DNA of 64,000 nt from Bacteroidales bacterium UBA4231 (GTDB lineage: Bacteria > Bacteroidota > Bacteroidia > Bacteroidales > UBA932): positions 32,245-96,244 of the forward strand of contig DGXN01000030.1 of NCBI GenBank assembly GCA_002396335.1, written 5' to 3'. The notes under the pieces were generated by a model. The model had not been told where the DNA came from. It searched no databases and worked only from the letters and a program-made list of their open reading frames with translations. This document shows positions 56,202-64,000 of this stretch, piece after piece (positions within the stretch are counted from its first letter, which is position 1; every line of letters begins with the position of its first letter). The translations under genes and the position numbers were made by a program.

Positions 56202-56914
56202 AAAACGAACTTATCTTTGAGGGTAACGAAAAACGCGTTTATTCGACGGAACATCCCCACCGGGTCGTGTTCCATTACAATGACGTGATTGTCGCATTTA
56301 ACGGTGTCAAGCGGGCCCGCCTGCGCGGAAAGGGAATCCTGACCAACAAGATTTCCGCCATCCTGCTGGGCTACCTGAACAGCTGCGGCATCCCCACTCA
56401 TTTTATCCAGCGGCTGGACGACCGCGAACAGCTGTGCCGCAGAATCAGCATCATTCCCCTGGAAGTGGTGGTCCACAACCGGATGGCCGGCACCCTGGCC
56501 TCCAAGCTGGGTGTGGAAGACGGCTTCAAGCCCGGCAACACCATCACCGACCTGTGCTACAACAACGACGAACTGGGCGACCCCCTGGTGAACCGTGACC
56601 AGGCGGCGGCCCTGGGCCTGGCGACCTACGAGGAGCTTGCGCAGATGTTCGCTACGGCAAAAAAAGCCGGCCCCCTGCTGACGGAACTGTTCCACAAAGC
56701 GGGCATCGAGCTGGTGGATGTGAAATTCGAGTTCGGCCGGGATACGGAAACCGGAGAAATCATCATCTCGGACGAGATCAGTCCCGACACCTGCCGCCTC
56801 TGGGACGAGCAGACGGGCGAGCGGATGGACAGAGACCGTTTCCGCCTGGACCTGGGCGACGTGGTCCCTGCGTATAGCGAAGTATTGGAAAGACTGGAAA
56901 AACTGGAAATCTAA
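56198..56914 (+). CDS. purC: SAICAR synthetase, short bacterial form (purC2)
   Basis: 238-residue SAICAR synthetase. Start NELIFEGNEKRVYSTEHPH matches the GK[AT]K-type N-terminus of the common bacterial PurC, and VHNRMAGTLASKLG, VDVKFEFGRDTETGEIIISDEISPD (the metal/ATP-binding acids in the second half) are diagnostic. This is distinct from the 314-residue form at 50887. Its start overlaps the purL stop (ATGA) and its stop overlaps purF by 1 nt, so translation is coupled to both. Confidence 0.93.
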   Translation: MKNELIFEGNEKRVYSTEHPHRVVFHYNDVIVAFNGVKRARLRGKGILTNKISAILLGYLNSCGIPTHFIQRLDDREQLCRRISIIPLEVVVHNRMAGTLASKLGVEDGFKPGNTITDLCYNNDELGDPLVNRDQAAALGLATYEELAQMFATAKKAGPLLTELFHKAGIELVDVKFEFGRDTETGEIIISDEISPDTCRLWDEQTGERMDRDRFRLDLGDVVPAYSEVLERLEKLEI

Positions 56915-58272
56915 TGGGTGTTCTTGCAGTTTACGGCGTCTCGGACGCCGCCACGCGGGTCTATTACGGCCTGCACAACCTTCAGCACCGTGGTCAGGAA
57001 GGGGGCGGGATCGCCACCTTCGACGAGGAGGGGAAGTTTCACCGCTACCGCGGCCTGGGCCTGCTGAGTGAAATCTTCACCAATGGCGAACTCTCCCATC
57101 TGCCGGGGAGGCTGTGCATGGGCAGCGTCAAGTATGCCAATGCGTCCAAAGACGGCCTGGACAATGTGGAACCGCTGTTCTTCCATCACCGGAGCGGCGA
57201 CTTCGCCATGGCGGCCGACGGCAACGTGGTCAATGCCGCCCAGGTGGCCGATTATCTGGAAAAACGGGGAACCATCTTCCAGACCGGGACCCACAGCGAA
57301 CTGCTGGCCCACCTGGTGAAGAAGACGGCCGGGGAAGACCGCATCGTGAACATCGTCAAAGCGCTCAATATGATGGAAGGCGGTTTCGCTTTCGTCATCA
57401 TGACGCCGAACCGCATCTACGCCTGCCGGGACAAGCACGGCATCAAGCCGCTGTGCATCGGCAAGCTGGATGACGGTTATGTCGTGAGCAGCGAGTCCTG
57501 CGCCTTTGAGATCATGGGCGCCAAGTTCCTGCGGGACGTCAAGCCCGGAGAGATTGTGTCCATGGACCACCATGGCCTCCGCAGCACGCTGTACTCGCAT
57601 TTCTCGCGCCATCAGATGTGCGCCATGGAATTTATCTACTTTGCCCGTCCCGACAGTGACATCGACGGCTGCAACGTACACGCCTACCGGAAAGAATCCG
57701 GCCGACGGCTCGCCCGCGAATGTCCGGCAGAGGCCGACATCGTCGTCGGCGTTCCGGAATCCAGCCTCAGCGCCGCCCAGGGCTACGCCGAGGAAAGCGG
57801 CATTCCTTACGAAATGGGCCTGGTGAAGCACAAATACGTGGGACGGACCTTCATCCAGCCGGTCCAGTCCATGCGTGAACTCGGGGTGAAGATGAAGCTT
57901 TCCCCGGTCCACAGCATCGTTTCCGGCAAGCGGATCGTCCTGGTGGACGACTCCATCGTCCGGGGTACCACGTCCCTGAAGATCGTGAAGATGCTGCGGG
58001 AAGCAGGGGCCAAGGAGGTCCATGTCCGCATCGCCAGCCCGATGATGCGTTTCACCTGCCACTATGGAGTGGACACTTCCACGCCCGACCAGCTGCTGTG
58101 CGCGCACCGGACACTGGAAGAGGCCTGCGCGGTCATCGGCGCCGATTCGCTGGGCTACCTGAGCCCGGAGTCTACGCGGGATTCCTGCTTTGGCTGCGCC
58201 AACCCCTGCCAGGCCTGCTTTACGGGCGAATATCCCACCTTATTGTATGATGATGTAACTTCTGAAGACTGA
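56914..58272 (+). CDS. purF: Glutamine-PRPP amidotransferase-like PurF with degenerate glutaminase site
   Basis: 452 residues, B. subtilis-type PurF layout. The phosphoribosyltransferase part is intact: PRPP loop [10 protein letters not shown] at 344-353, and candidate Fe-S ligands Cys236, Cys382 and the Cys428/Cys432 region. The glutaminase part is not. The N-terminus reads MGVLAVYG where active enzymes have Cys1 (CGVFGI...), so Met occupies the nucleophile position. The Arg73-type motif (HVRYAT) is SVKYAN (Lys73), HNGN is ADGN (101-104), and the Asp127 equivalent is His127 (TGTHSE). No upstream in-frame start adds a Cys. It may use ammonia or another donor; other PurF copies may exist elsewhere. 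Confidence 0.88.
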   Translation: MGVLAVYGVSDAATRVYYGLHNLQHRGQEGGGIATFDEEGKFHRYRGLGLLSEIFTNGELSHLPGRLCMGSVKYANASKDGLDNVEPLFFHHRSGDFAMAADGNVVNAAQVADYLEKRGTIFQTGTHSELLAHLVKKTAGEDRIVNIVKALNMMEGGFAFVIMTPNRIYACRDKHGIKPLCIGKLDDGYVVSSESCAFEIMGAKFLRDVKPGEIVSMDHHGLRSTLYSHFSRHQMCAMEFIYFARPDSDIDGCNVHAYRKESGRRLARECPAEADIVVGVPESSLSAAQGYAEESGIPYEMGLVKHKYVGRTFIQPVQSMRELGVKMKLSPVHSIVSGKRIVLVDDSIVRGTTSLKIVKMLREAGAKEVHVRIASPMMRFTCHYGVDTSTPDQLLCAHRTLEEACAVIGADSLGYLSPESTRDSCFGCANPCQACFTGEYPTLLYDDVTSED

Positions 58273-58273
58273 T

Positions 58274-59308
58274 ATGGCTAAATCTTACGAACGCTCCGGC
58301 GTCAACCTGGAAGCCGGATATGAGGTAGTCCGGCGCATCAAGCAGCATGTCGCCTCCACGTCCCGCACGGGATCGATGGGAAACATCGGCTCTTTCGGCG
58401 GCATGTTCGACCTTTCTGTCCTGGGCATCCGGGAGCCGGTCCTGGTTTCCGGGACCGACGGTGTGGGCACCAAGCTGAAAATCGCCTTCGCCATGGACCG
58501 TCATGACACCATTGGCATCGATGCCGTGGCCATGTGCGTGAACGACGTCCTGGCCCAGGGTGCCGAGCCCCTCTTCTTCCTGGACTACGTGGCCCTGGGA
58601 CACAACATCCCCGCCAAGGTGGAGGCCATCGTCTCCGGTGTGGCGGAGGGTTGCCGCCAAGCCGGCTGCGCCCTTGTGGGCGGCGAGACGGCCGAAATGC
58701 CCGGCATGTATGCCGACGGCGAATATGACATCGCCGGCTACACCACCGGCGTGGTGGAAAAGTCCAAGCTCATCGACGGTTCCAAAGTGAAAGTGGGCGA
58801 TGTCCTTGTGGGCGTGGCTTCCACCGGCGTCCATTCCAACGGCTTTTCGCTGGTGCGCAAGATCGTTTCCGACGCAGGTCTTCAGTACACGGACCGGATC
58901 CCTGAATTCGGCGGCCGGGAGCTGGGCGACGTGCTTCTGACGCCTACCCGGATTTACGTGAAGCAGATGCTCTCCGTGATCCGTCAGCTGGACGTCCACG
59001 GCATCTGCCATATCACCGGCGGCGGATTTGACGAGAACATCCCCCGTGTCCTGCAGCCGGGCCAGGGCCTCGAGATTTTCGAGGGCACCTGGGAGATCCT
59101 TCCGGTGTTCCGGATGCTGGAGAAATGGGGCGGCGTGCCGCACCGGGAGATGTTCAACATCTTCAACATGGGAATCGGTATGATCGCCGTCATGGATGCC
59201 GACCAGGCCCCCGAGGCCATTTCCATCCTGGAATCCCATGGCGAGAAAGCCTCCGTCATCGGCCGTGTCACCGACACCCCCGGCGTGAACATCCACCTGT
59301 CATTCTGA
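58274..59308 (+). CDS. purM: AIR synthetase (phosphoribosylformylglycinamidine cyclo-ligase)
   Basis: 344-residue PurM closing the imidazole ring of FGAM using [29 protein letters not shown] (shortened here to the GTDGVGTK nucleotide motif), [31 protein letters not shown] and [14 protein letters not shown] are standard. Starts 1 nt after the purF stop. Its last codons (…SF stop) form the beginning of a TCATTCTGAACGAAG-type intergenic repeat. Confidence 0.95.
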   Translation: MAKSYERSGVNLEAGYEVVRRIKQHVASTSRTGSMGNIGSFGGMFDLSVLGIREPVLVSGTDGVGTKLKIAFAMDRHDTIGIDAVAMCVNDVLAQGAEPLFFLDYVALGHNIPAKVEAIVSGVAEGCRQAGCALVGGETAEMPGMYADGEYDIAGYTTGVVEKSKLIDGSKVKVGDVLVGVASTGVHSNGFSLVRKIVSDAGLQYTDRIPEFGGRELGDVLLTPTRIYVKQMLSVIRQLDVHGICHITGGGFDENIPRVLQPGQGLEIFEGTWEILPVFRMLEKWGGVPHREMFNIFNMGIGMIAVMDADQAPEAISILESHGEKASVIGRVTDTPGVNIHLSF

Positions 59309-59310
59309 AC

Positions 59311-59348
59311 GAAGTGAAGAATCTGTCTAGAAGTGAAGAATCTGTCTA
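59311..59348 (+). repeat. 19-bp perfect tandem repeat at the purM/purN junction
   Basis: GAAGTGAAGAATCTGTCTA at 59311-59329 is repeated exactly at 59330-59348, immediately before the purN ATG (59348). Together with the preceding TCATTCTGAAC it looks like an interspersed intergenic repeat of the TCATTCTGA[AG]CGAAGTGAAGAATCT kind with one internal duplication. Confidence 0.85.
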
Positions 59349-59914
59349 TGAAAAGGTTAGCAGTATTTGCCAGCGGTACGGGCACTAACTTCGTGGCCAT
59401 TGCAAAGGCCTGTGCAGAAGGCGTCCTGGACGCCCGGGTGGTCCTGATGGTCTGCGACAGGCCGGGCGCCGCCGTTATCGACCGGGCCCTGGAAATGGGG
59501 GTGGAGACCTTCGTCTTCTCTCCCCGGGATTATGCCTCCAAAGCCGATTTCGAGGCGCAGATCGTCCGGCTCCTGGATGAGCGGAAGGTGGACCTGGTAT
59601 GCCTGGCTGGCTATATGCGCATCGTAGGAGAAACCCTTCTCGGGGCCTATGAGGGGAAGATTATCAACATCCACCCGTCGCTCCTCCCTTCTTTCAAGGG
59701 GGCCCATGCCGTAGAGGATGCGGTCGCCTACGGGGTCAAGGTCTACGGCATCACCATCCACTGGGTCAATGCCGACCTGGACGGCGGCCGGATCATCGCC
59801 CAGCGCGCCTTCCCGTACGAAGGGTCGGACCCGGCCGAAGTGCACCGTATCGGCCAGAAGATTGAACATGAATTATATGTAGAAACCATAAAGAAACTGT
59901 TATGCGAGCTTTAG
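59348..59914 (+). CDS. purN: Phosphoribosylglycinamide formyltransferase
   Basis: 188-residue 10-formyl-THF-dependent GAR transformylase. Start LAVFASGTGTNF; catalytic Asn-His in NIHPSLLPSFKG and the Asp in DLDGGRII are in place. I take ATG 59348, just after the 19-bp tandem repeat, rather than the GTG at 59333 inside it. Overlaps purH by 13 nt. Confidence 0.93.
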   Translation: MKRLAVFASGTGTNFVAIAKACAEGVLDARVVLMVCDRPGAAVIDRALEMGVETFVFSPRDYASKADFEAQIVRLLDERKVDLVCLAGYMRIVGETLLGAYEGKIINIHPSLLPSFKGAHAVEDAVAYGVKVYGITIHWVNADLDGGRIIAQRAFPYEGSDPAEVHRIGQKIEHELYVETIKKLLCEL

Positions 59915-61431
59915 TTAGTGTATCTGACAAGTCAGGCCTCGTTCCGTTCGTGAAAGGCCTGGTGGACCTGGGTTGGGAGATTATCGCCACCGGCGGTACC
60001 CAGAAGCTGCTGGAGTCCGAGGGCGTGAAGACCATCGGCATCAGCGAAGTGACCGGTTTTCCGGAAATCTGTGACGGCCGGGTGAAGACCCTGCATCCCA
60101 AAGTGCACGGCGGCATCCTGGCCCGCCGGGATGTTCCCGCCCACATGGAAACCCTGAAAGAGAACGGGATCCAGACCATCGAGCTGGTCTGTGTGAACCT
60201 GTACCCGTTCCGTCAGACCATCGCCAAGGAGGGCGTGACCCTGGAGGAAGCCATTGAGAACATCGACATCGGCGGCCCTTCCATGGTGCGCAGCGCCGCC
60301 AAGAACTGGAAAGACGTCACCGTCGTCTGCGATCCGGCCGACTACGGCAAGGTCCTGGAAGAGCTCAGGGCCAGCGGAAAGACCTCCGACGAGACCCGTC
60401 TCCAGCTGTCGGCCAAGGCCTATACCCATACGGCCGAATATGACGCCTGCATTGCCACTTACATGCGCGCCCAGGCCGGCCTGAATGAGAAACTCTTCCT
60501 GGAGTACGACCTCAAGCAGGGCCTCCGCTACGGCGAGAACCCGCACCAGAGCGCCAAGTTCTATGCCGCCCTGGAGCCCGTTCCTTTCTCCCTGGCATTC
60601 GCTACCCAGATCCAGGGCAAGGAACTCTCCTACAACAACATCCAGGACGCCAACGCGGCCCTGAACGTGCTGCGCGACTTCGAGGAGCCTTTCTGCGTGG
60701 CCCTCAAGCACATGAATCCTTGCGGCGCCGCCGTCGGCAAGACCATCGAGGAAGCCTGGCAGGCCGCCTATGAGGCCGACAAGGTGAGTATCTACGGCGG
60801 TATTGTCGGCGTGAACCGCACCCTGACGGCCGACATCGCCCGCGGCATGAAGCCCATCTTCCTGGAGATTGTCATCGCACCCGACTATACGCCCGAAGCC
60901 CTGGAGATCCTTTCGACCAAGAAGAACCTCCGCGTGATGAAGGTGGACATGACCCGCAGCAATGCGCCCGTTCCCCAGTACATCAGCGTGAACGGCGGCA
61001 TGCTCTCCCAGCAGCTGGACACTCAGGTGGAGGAAATCACCCCCGGGATGTGCGTGACCAAGGTCAAGCCCACGGAGGCTCAGCTTGCCGACGCTGCCTT
61101 CGGCTGGAAGATTGTCAAGCATGTGAAATCCAACGCCATCGCCGTGGTCCGCGACAACCATACGATCGGCATCGGCGCCGGGCAGACCAACCGCGTGGGG
61201 TCGGCCGAGATTGCCTTGAATGAGGCCCGTAACGCTGGCTTTACCGAGGGTTTGGTACTGGCCTCCGACGGCTTCCTTCCCTTCGACGACACCGTGGCCC
61301 TGGCCGCCCGGTACGGCGTTACCACCATCGTTCAGCCCGGCGGCAGCATCCGCGACGAGGATGCCATCCGCAAGGCCGACGAACTGGGCATCACCATGCT
61401 CTTCACCGGTGTCCGTCATTTTAAACACTGA
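59902..61431 (+). CDS. purH: Bifunctional AICAR transformylase/IMP cyclohydrolase
   Basis: 509-residue PurH completing IMP synthesis. N-terminal IMP-cyclohydrolase domain (about 1-195) begins RALVSVSDKSGLVPFVKGL with GRVKTLHPKVHGGIL; the transformylase part has YGENPHQ and LKHMNPCGAAVG, carrying the catalytic Lys-His. The C-terminus FTGVRHF is standard. Its start lies within purN (13-nt overlap). Confidence 0.96.
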   Translation: MRALVSVSDKSGLVPFVKGLVDLGWEIIATGGTQKLLESEGVKTIGISEVTGFPEICDGRVKTLHPKVHGGILARRDVPAHMETLKENGIQTIELVCVNLYPFRQTIAKEGVTLEEAIENIDIGGPSMVRSAAKNWKDVTVVCDPADYGKVLEELRASGKTSDETRLQLSAKAYTHTAEYDACIATYMRAQAGLNEKLFLEYDLKQGLRYGENPHQSAKFYAALEPVPFSLAFATQIQGKELSYNNIQDANAALNVLRDFEEPFCVALKHMNPCGAAVGKTIEEAWQAAYEADKVSIYGGIVGVNRTLTADIARGMKPIFLEIVIAPDYTPEALEILSTKKNLRVMKVDMTRSNAPVPQYISVNGGMLSQQLDTQVEEITPGMCVTKVKPTEAQLADAAFGWKIVKHVKSNAIAVVRDNHTIGIGAGQTNRVGSAEIALNEARNAGFTEGLVLASDGFLPFDDTVALAARYGVTTIVQPGGSIRDEDAIRKADELGITMLFTGVRHFKH

Positions 61432-61435
61432 TCAG

Positions 61436-62761
61436 ATGGGTCTCGTATATCCTTTGCCTTCTTTGAAAGCGTCGGCCCGCGCTAGGGAGATCAACCTGGA
61501 GAATTGTCTTGGGAAGACGGTCCTGGTGGTGGGCGGCGGCGGACGGGAGCATGCCATCGTGGATGCCCTGAGCCGCAGTCCGCAGGTTTCCAGGATCTAC
61601 TGCGCTCCCGGCAATGCCGGTATCGGCGAGCTGGCTTTCAACGTGCCGCTGAAGGACACCGACGTGGAAGGGCTCAAGGCGTTTGCGCTGGACAACGCCG
61701 TCGACCTCACCGTCGTGGGGCCCGAGGCGGCCCTGGCGGCGGGCATCGTGGATGCCTTCCGGTCGGCCGGGCTCAAGATTTTCGGCCATACCCGGGCGGC
61801 GACGGCCATCGAAAGCTCCAAGGAATTCGCCAAGGAGCTGATGGAAAGCGCTGGTATTCCCACGGCGGCCTACCGCAGTTTCTCTGAGTTTGACGAGGCG
61901 CTCTCCTATGTGCTGTCGCGGCCTTTCCCGGCTGTGCTCAAGTACGACGGGCTGGCTGCCGGAAAAGGCGTCGTCATCGCCCAGAACGAGTCTGAAGCCC
62001 GTTCTGCACTGGCCGACATGCTTCTGGACCACAGCTTCGGCGAGGGCCGGGTGGTCGTGGAGGATTTCCTCACCGGTCCGGAATTCTCCTTCCTGTGCTT
62101 CGTGGACGGGGACCGGGTGTATCCGATGCCGCTCTCGCAGGACCACAAGCGGGCTTTCGACGGCGACAAGGGTCCTAATACCGGCGGCATGGGCGCATAT
62201 ACCGGCCTGCCGTTCATCACGGAGGAGGACAGGGATTACGCCTTCCGGGAGATCATGTGCAAGGCGGCATCGGCCATGAAGGCCAAGGGTTTGCCGCTTT
62301 CGGGCGTTTTGTACGGAGGTCTCATGAAGACCCCGCAGGGAATCAAGGTCATCGAGTTCAACGCCCGCTTCGGCGACCCGGAGACCGAAGTCGTGCTCCC
62401 GCTGCTGCAGAGTGACATTTACGAGATTTTCGAAGGTGTCGCCACGGGCACTCCGGTCCCCGAGCCTGTATGGGCCGACGGGGTTACCCTCGGCGTAGTC
62501 CTTGCCTCCAAGGGCTACCCGGGGGCCTATGAGAAAGGCTATGACATCGGCGGCCTGGAGCAGGTCGACGCCAAAGTCTATCACATGGGCACCGCTGTCG
62601 GGGACGGGATGGTCATTACCAACGGAGGCCGTGTCCTGATGGTCGTCTCCGGCGGTTCGGACCTGGCGGACGCACGGAGGAAAGTATATGAGGAGATCGG
62701 CAAGATTACCTGTGAGAATTTGTTCTATAGAAAAGATATCGCACACATAGCATTTGAATAA
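61436..62761 (+). CDS. purD: Phosphoribosylamine-glycine ligase with N-terminal extension
   Basis: 441-residue ATP-grasp GAR synthetase. [12 protein letters not shown] lies about 29 residues in, whereas PurD normally begins there; the extra [19 protein letters not shown] segment is encoded from ATG 61436, 4 nt after purH, and has no conserved PurD counterpart that I recognise. ATP-grasp features [35 protein letters not shown] and [12 protein letters not shown] are intact. A later start would need a non-ATG codon. Confidence 0.93.
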   Translation: MGLVYPLPSLKASARAREINLENCLGKTVLVVGGGGREHAIVDALSRSPQVSRIYCAPGNAGIGELAFNVPLKDTDVEGLKAFALDNAVDLTVVGPEAALAAGIVDAFRSAGLKIFGHTRAATAIESSKEFAKELMESAGIPTAAYRSFSEFDEALSYVLSRPFPAVLKYDGLAAGKGVVIAQNESEARSALADMLLDHSFGEGRVVVEDFLTGPEFSFLCFVDGDRVYPMPLSQDHKRAFDGDKGPNTGGMGAYTGLPFITEEDRDYAFREIMCKAASAMKAKGLPLSGVLYGGLMKTPQGIKVIEFNARFGDPETEVVLPLLQSDIYEIFEGVATGTPVPEPVWADGVTLGVVLASKGYPGAYEKGYDIGGLEQVDAKVYHMGTAVGDGMVITNGGRVLMVVSGGSDLADARRKVYEEIGKITCENLFYRKDIAHIAFE

Positions 62762-62762
62762 G

Positions 62763-63617
62763 ATGGGAAAAATCATAGACGGAAAAGCCTTGAGTCAGGC
62801 TGTAAAAGACGAAGTGAAGGAACTGGTTCCCCAGCTGGAATCGAAATATGGCCGGAAACCCTGTCTGGTCGTGATTATCGTGGGTGAGAACCCCGCCAGC
62901 CAGGTCTATGTCCGGAACAAAGTGAAAGCCGCCGCCTACACCGGTATGGAATCCCGGCTCATCGAGCTTCCGGCCGACATCAGCGAGCAGGCCCTCCTGG
63001 ACCAGATTGCCGCCTTGAATGCCGACCCCCTCGTGGATGGCATCCTGGTGCAGCTGCCTCTTCCCAAGCATATCGACGAGGAGAAGGTCATCGACACCAT
63101 CGCCCGCGAAAAAGACGTGGACGGATTCCACCCCGGCAACGTGGCCGGTCTGTGGCTGGGCAAAGACTGCATCGTTCCCTGCACCCCGGCCGGCGTCATG
63201 CGCATGCTGGACAGCATCGGCTATGAACTGAAAGGAAAGAACGCGGTCGTCGTGGGCCGGAGCAACATTGTCGGCAAACCGATGGCCAAACTCCTGCTGG
63301 ACCGCCACGCTACGGTTACTATTGCGCATTCCCGCACGGCCGACCTGGGCGCCGTCTGCCGCATGGCCGACGTGCTGGTACTGGCCGTGGGCAAAGCCGG
63401 CCTCGTGACCGGCGACATGCTCAAGCCCGGCGCCGTGGTGATCGACGTCGGCATGAACCGTAACGCCGAGGGCAAGCTCTGCGGCGACGCCGACTTCGCC
63501 TCCTGCGAACCCGTCGCCGGCTGGATTACCCCCGTTCCGGGCGGTGTCGGCCCCATGACCATCGCCATGCTCATGCAGAACACCATCCACTGCTTCCTCT
63601 CCCGCATGTCCCGCTAG
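62763..63617 (+). CDS. folD: Methylenetetrahydrofolate dehydrogenase/cyclohydrolase FolD
   Basis: 284-residue bifunctional enzyme making 10-formyl-THF, the donor for PurN and PurH, which fits its place at the end of the purine operon. YVRNKVKAA (catalytic Lys), [23 protein letters not shown] (NADP site) and [16 protein letters not shown] are all present. ATG 62763 is preferred to a TTG at 62754; it follows the purD stop by 1 nt. Confidence 0.96.
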   Translation: MGKIIDGKALSQAVKDEVKELVPQLESKYGRKPCLVVIIVGENPASQVYVRNKVKAAAYTGMESRLIELPADISEQALLDQIAALNADPLVDGILVQLPLPKHIDEEKVIDTIAREKDVDGFHPGNVAGLWLGKDCIVPCTPAGVMRMLDSIGYELKGKNAVVVGRSNIVGKPMAKLLLDRHATVTIAHSRTADLGAVCRMADVLVLAVGKAGLVTGDMLKPGAVVIDVGMNRNAEGKLCGDADFASCEPVAGWITPVPGGVGPMTIAMLMQNTIHCFLSRMSR

Positions 63618-63800
63618 TGCTGTCGGGGGGAGGGGCGGTCGCTGCCGCGGATAACTTGTCTCCGGCGGGCCCCTCCCTCTCCCCATGGCTGAGGGGGGCC
63701 ATGCCCCCGGTCGGGAGTCCCCAGCCGTCGCCGCTGCTCGGTGCCTGGCATGAGGCTATGGGTTGCGTGGCACTTAAGTACCTGATAGTCAGTCAGATGC

Positions 63801-63837
63801 TGAAATCGCCTCCGGCAAAATGACGTAGGCGATTTCA
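63801..63837. repeat. 11-bp perfect inverted repeat (hairpin)
   Basis: TGAAATCGCCT (63801-63811) and AGGCGATTTCA (63827-63837), 15-nt loop, no trailing T-run. Candidate RNA structure or part of an interspersed repeat. Confidence 0.8.
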
Positions 63838-63907
63838 GGAAGTGGCTCAGGGTCAATTACTTACATGCCACGGTTAGAATGGTGTAACTGAGGGTCAACG
63901 CCCTGGT

Positions 63908-63958
63908 TGGCGCAGGCCTCTTCTTTTTTGGCGCAGGTGTTACGGCAAATGGCGCAGG
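63908..63958. repeat. TGGCGCAGG repeat with exact 21-nt period
   Basis: TGGCGCAGG at 63908, 63929 and 63950, each exactly 21 nt apart; an AGGGTCAA pair at 63849 and 63891 (42 nt apart) lies just upstream. The intervening bases differ. No open reading frame with an ATG explains it. Confidence 0.75.
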
Positions 63959-64000
63959 CGCGATTTTGAGCGGGGGACCTGTCTTTCGCTGAAAAAAATT

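Larger units (their letters stand above)
63618..64000. other. Non-coding tail after folD with repeats; no gene seen
   Basis: 383 nt downstream of folD. ORFs here are short and lack family features. The first about 160 nt are G/C-rich with runs such as GGGGGGAGGGG and CCCCTCCCTCTCCCC; then come the hairpin at 63801-63837 and the 21-nt-phased repeat at 63908-63958. No convincing terminator T-run follows folD. Looks like intergenic repeat DNA. Confidence 0.6.

Noticed and set aside
59333..59347. GTG start for purN giving five extra residues
   Set aside because: The extra codons lie entirely inside the 19-bp tandem repeat, and ATG 59348 directly precedes the conserved LAVFASG.
63614..63856. 80-residue minus-strand ORF in the tail
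   Set aside because: Pro/Arg-rich, overlaps folD's end and a hairpin; no family features.

Overview
The window is a gene-dense, high-GC stretch of a Bacteroidales (phylum Bacteroidota) chromosome. The evidence is a SusC/SusD pair, Bacteroidota-restricted families (DUF3822, DUF4293, a DoxX/BT_3928-like protein), a Bacteroidota-type 314-residue SAICAR synthetase, and many upstream regions carrying the Bacteroidota sigma pattern TTG-N19..21-TAnnTTTG. Shine-Dalgarno sequences are not apparent. No tRNA, rRNA, CRISPR array, phage or insertion sequence was recognised. Genus cannot be named safely; an uncultured gut lineage is my inference.

Layout. (1) 1-17.6 kb is a carbohydrate-utilisation region. 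A minus-strand operon encodes an MFS transporter, an L-fucose/L-arabinose-isomerase-like enzyme, an unusual kinase-like/phosphomannose-isomerase fusion, a ROK sugar kinase, SusC, and SusD, which is cut by the left edge. Facing it are a mutarotase-like gene, a Tat/lipoprotein DUF4434 glycosidase-like gene, and a plus-strand operon of sugar porter, GH127 and GH3 enzymes. The GH127 suggests beta-L-arabinofuranosides as a substrate. (2) 17.6-31 kb is housekeeping: EttA, then a minus-strand operon of NrnA-like phosphoesterase, two FKBP-like lipoproteins, MATE pump, cytidylate-kinase-like protein and serine hydrolase. Divergent to it is a plus-strand operon of membrane protein, DUF3822, RsmD and CstA, followed by a HerA-like ATPase and MazG. 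(3) 31-43.7 kb holds a CoA transferase, a serpin lipoprotein, RF1-QueF, FabZ-FabF-FabK-like fatty-acid genes, FolP, FtsB-like, a CPBP protease, a nucleotidyltransferase, DUF4293, thymidylate kinase and a DoxX-like protein. (4) 43.7-48.2 kb is the rimP-nusA-infB operon. (5) 48.3-63.6 kb is a purine island: purA, convergent purC1-purB, and a long plus-strand operon purE-purL-purC2-purF-purM-purN-purH-purD-folD. Together these supply IMP synthesis from PRPP (no purK here), the first step to AMP, and a folate enzyme supporting the two formyl transfers. (6) 63.6-64.0 kb is non-coding, with a strong hairpin and a 21-nt-phased repeat.

The most unusual points are four. The operon PurF keeps its PRPP loop and Fe-S cysteines but has lost the N-terminal Cys nucleophile and every other glutaminase residue I could align. 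There are two different SAICAR synthetases 4.4 kb apart. An intrinsic terminator sits between purE and purL, and a palindrome lies midway between the divergent purC1 and purE promoters. The phosphomannose-isomerase-like protein carries an N-terminal uridine-kinase-like domain whose P-loop is destroyed, inside a PUL-linked sugar operon. Several genes also have a -7 box so close to the ATG that their mRNAs would be nearly leaderless.
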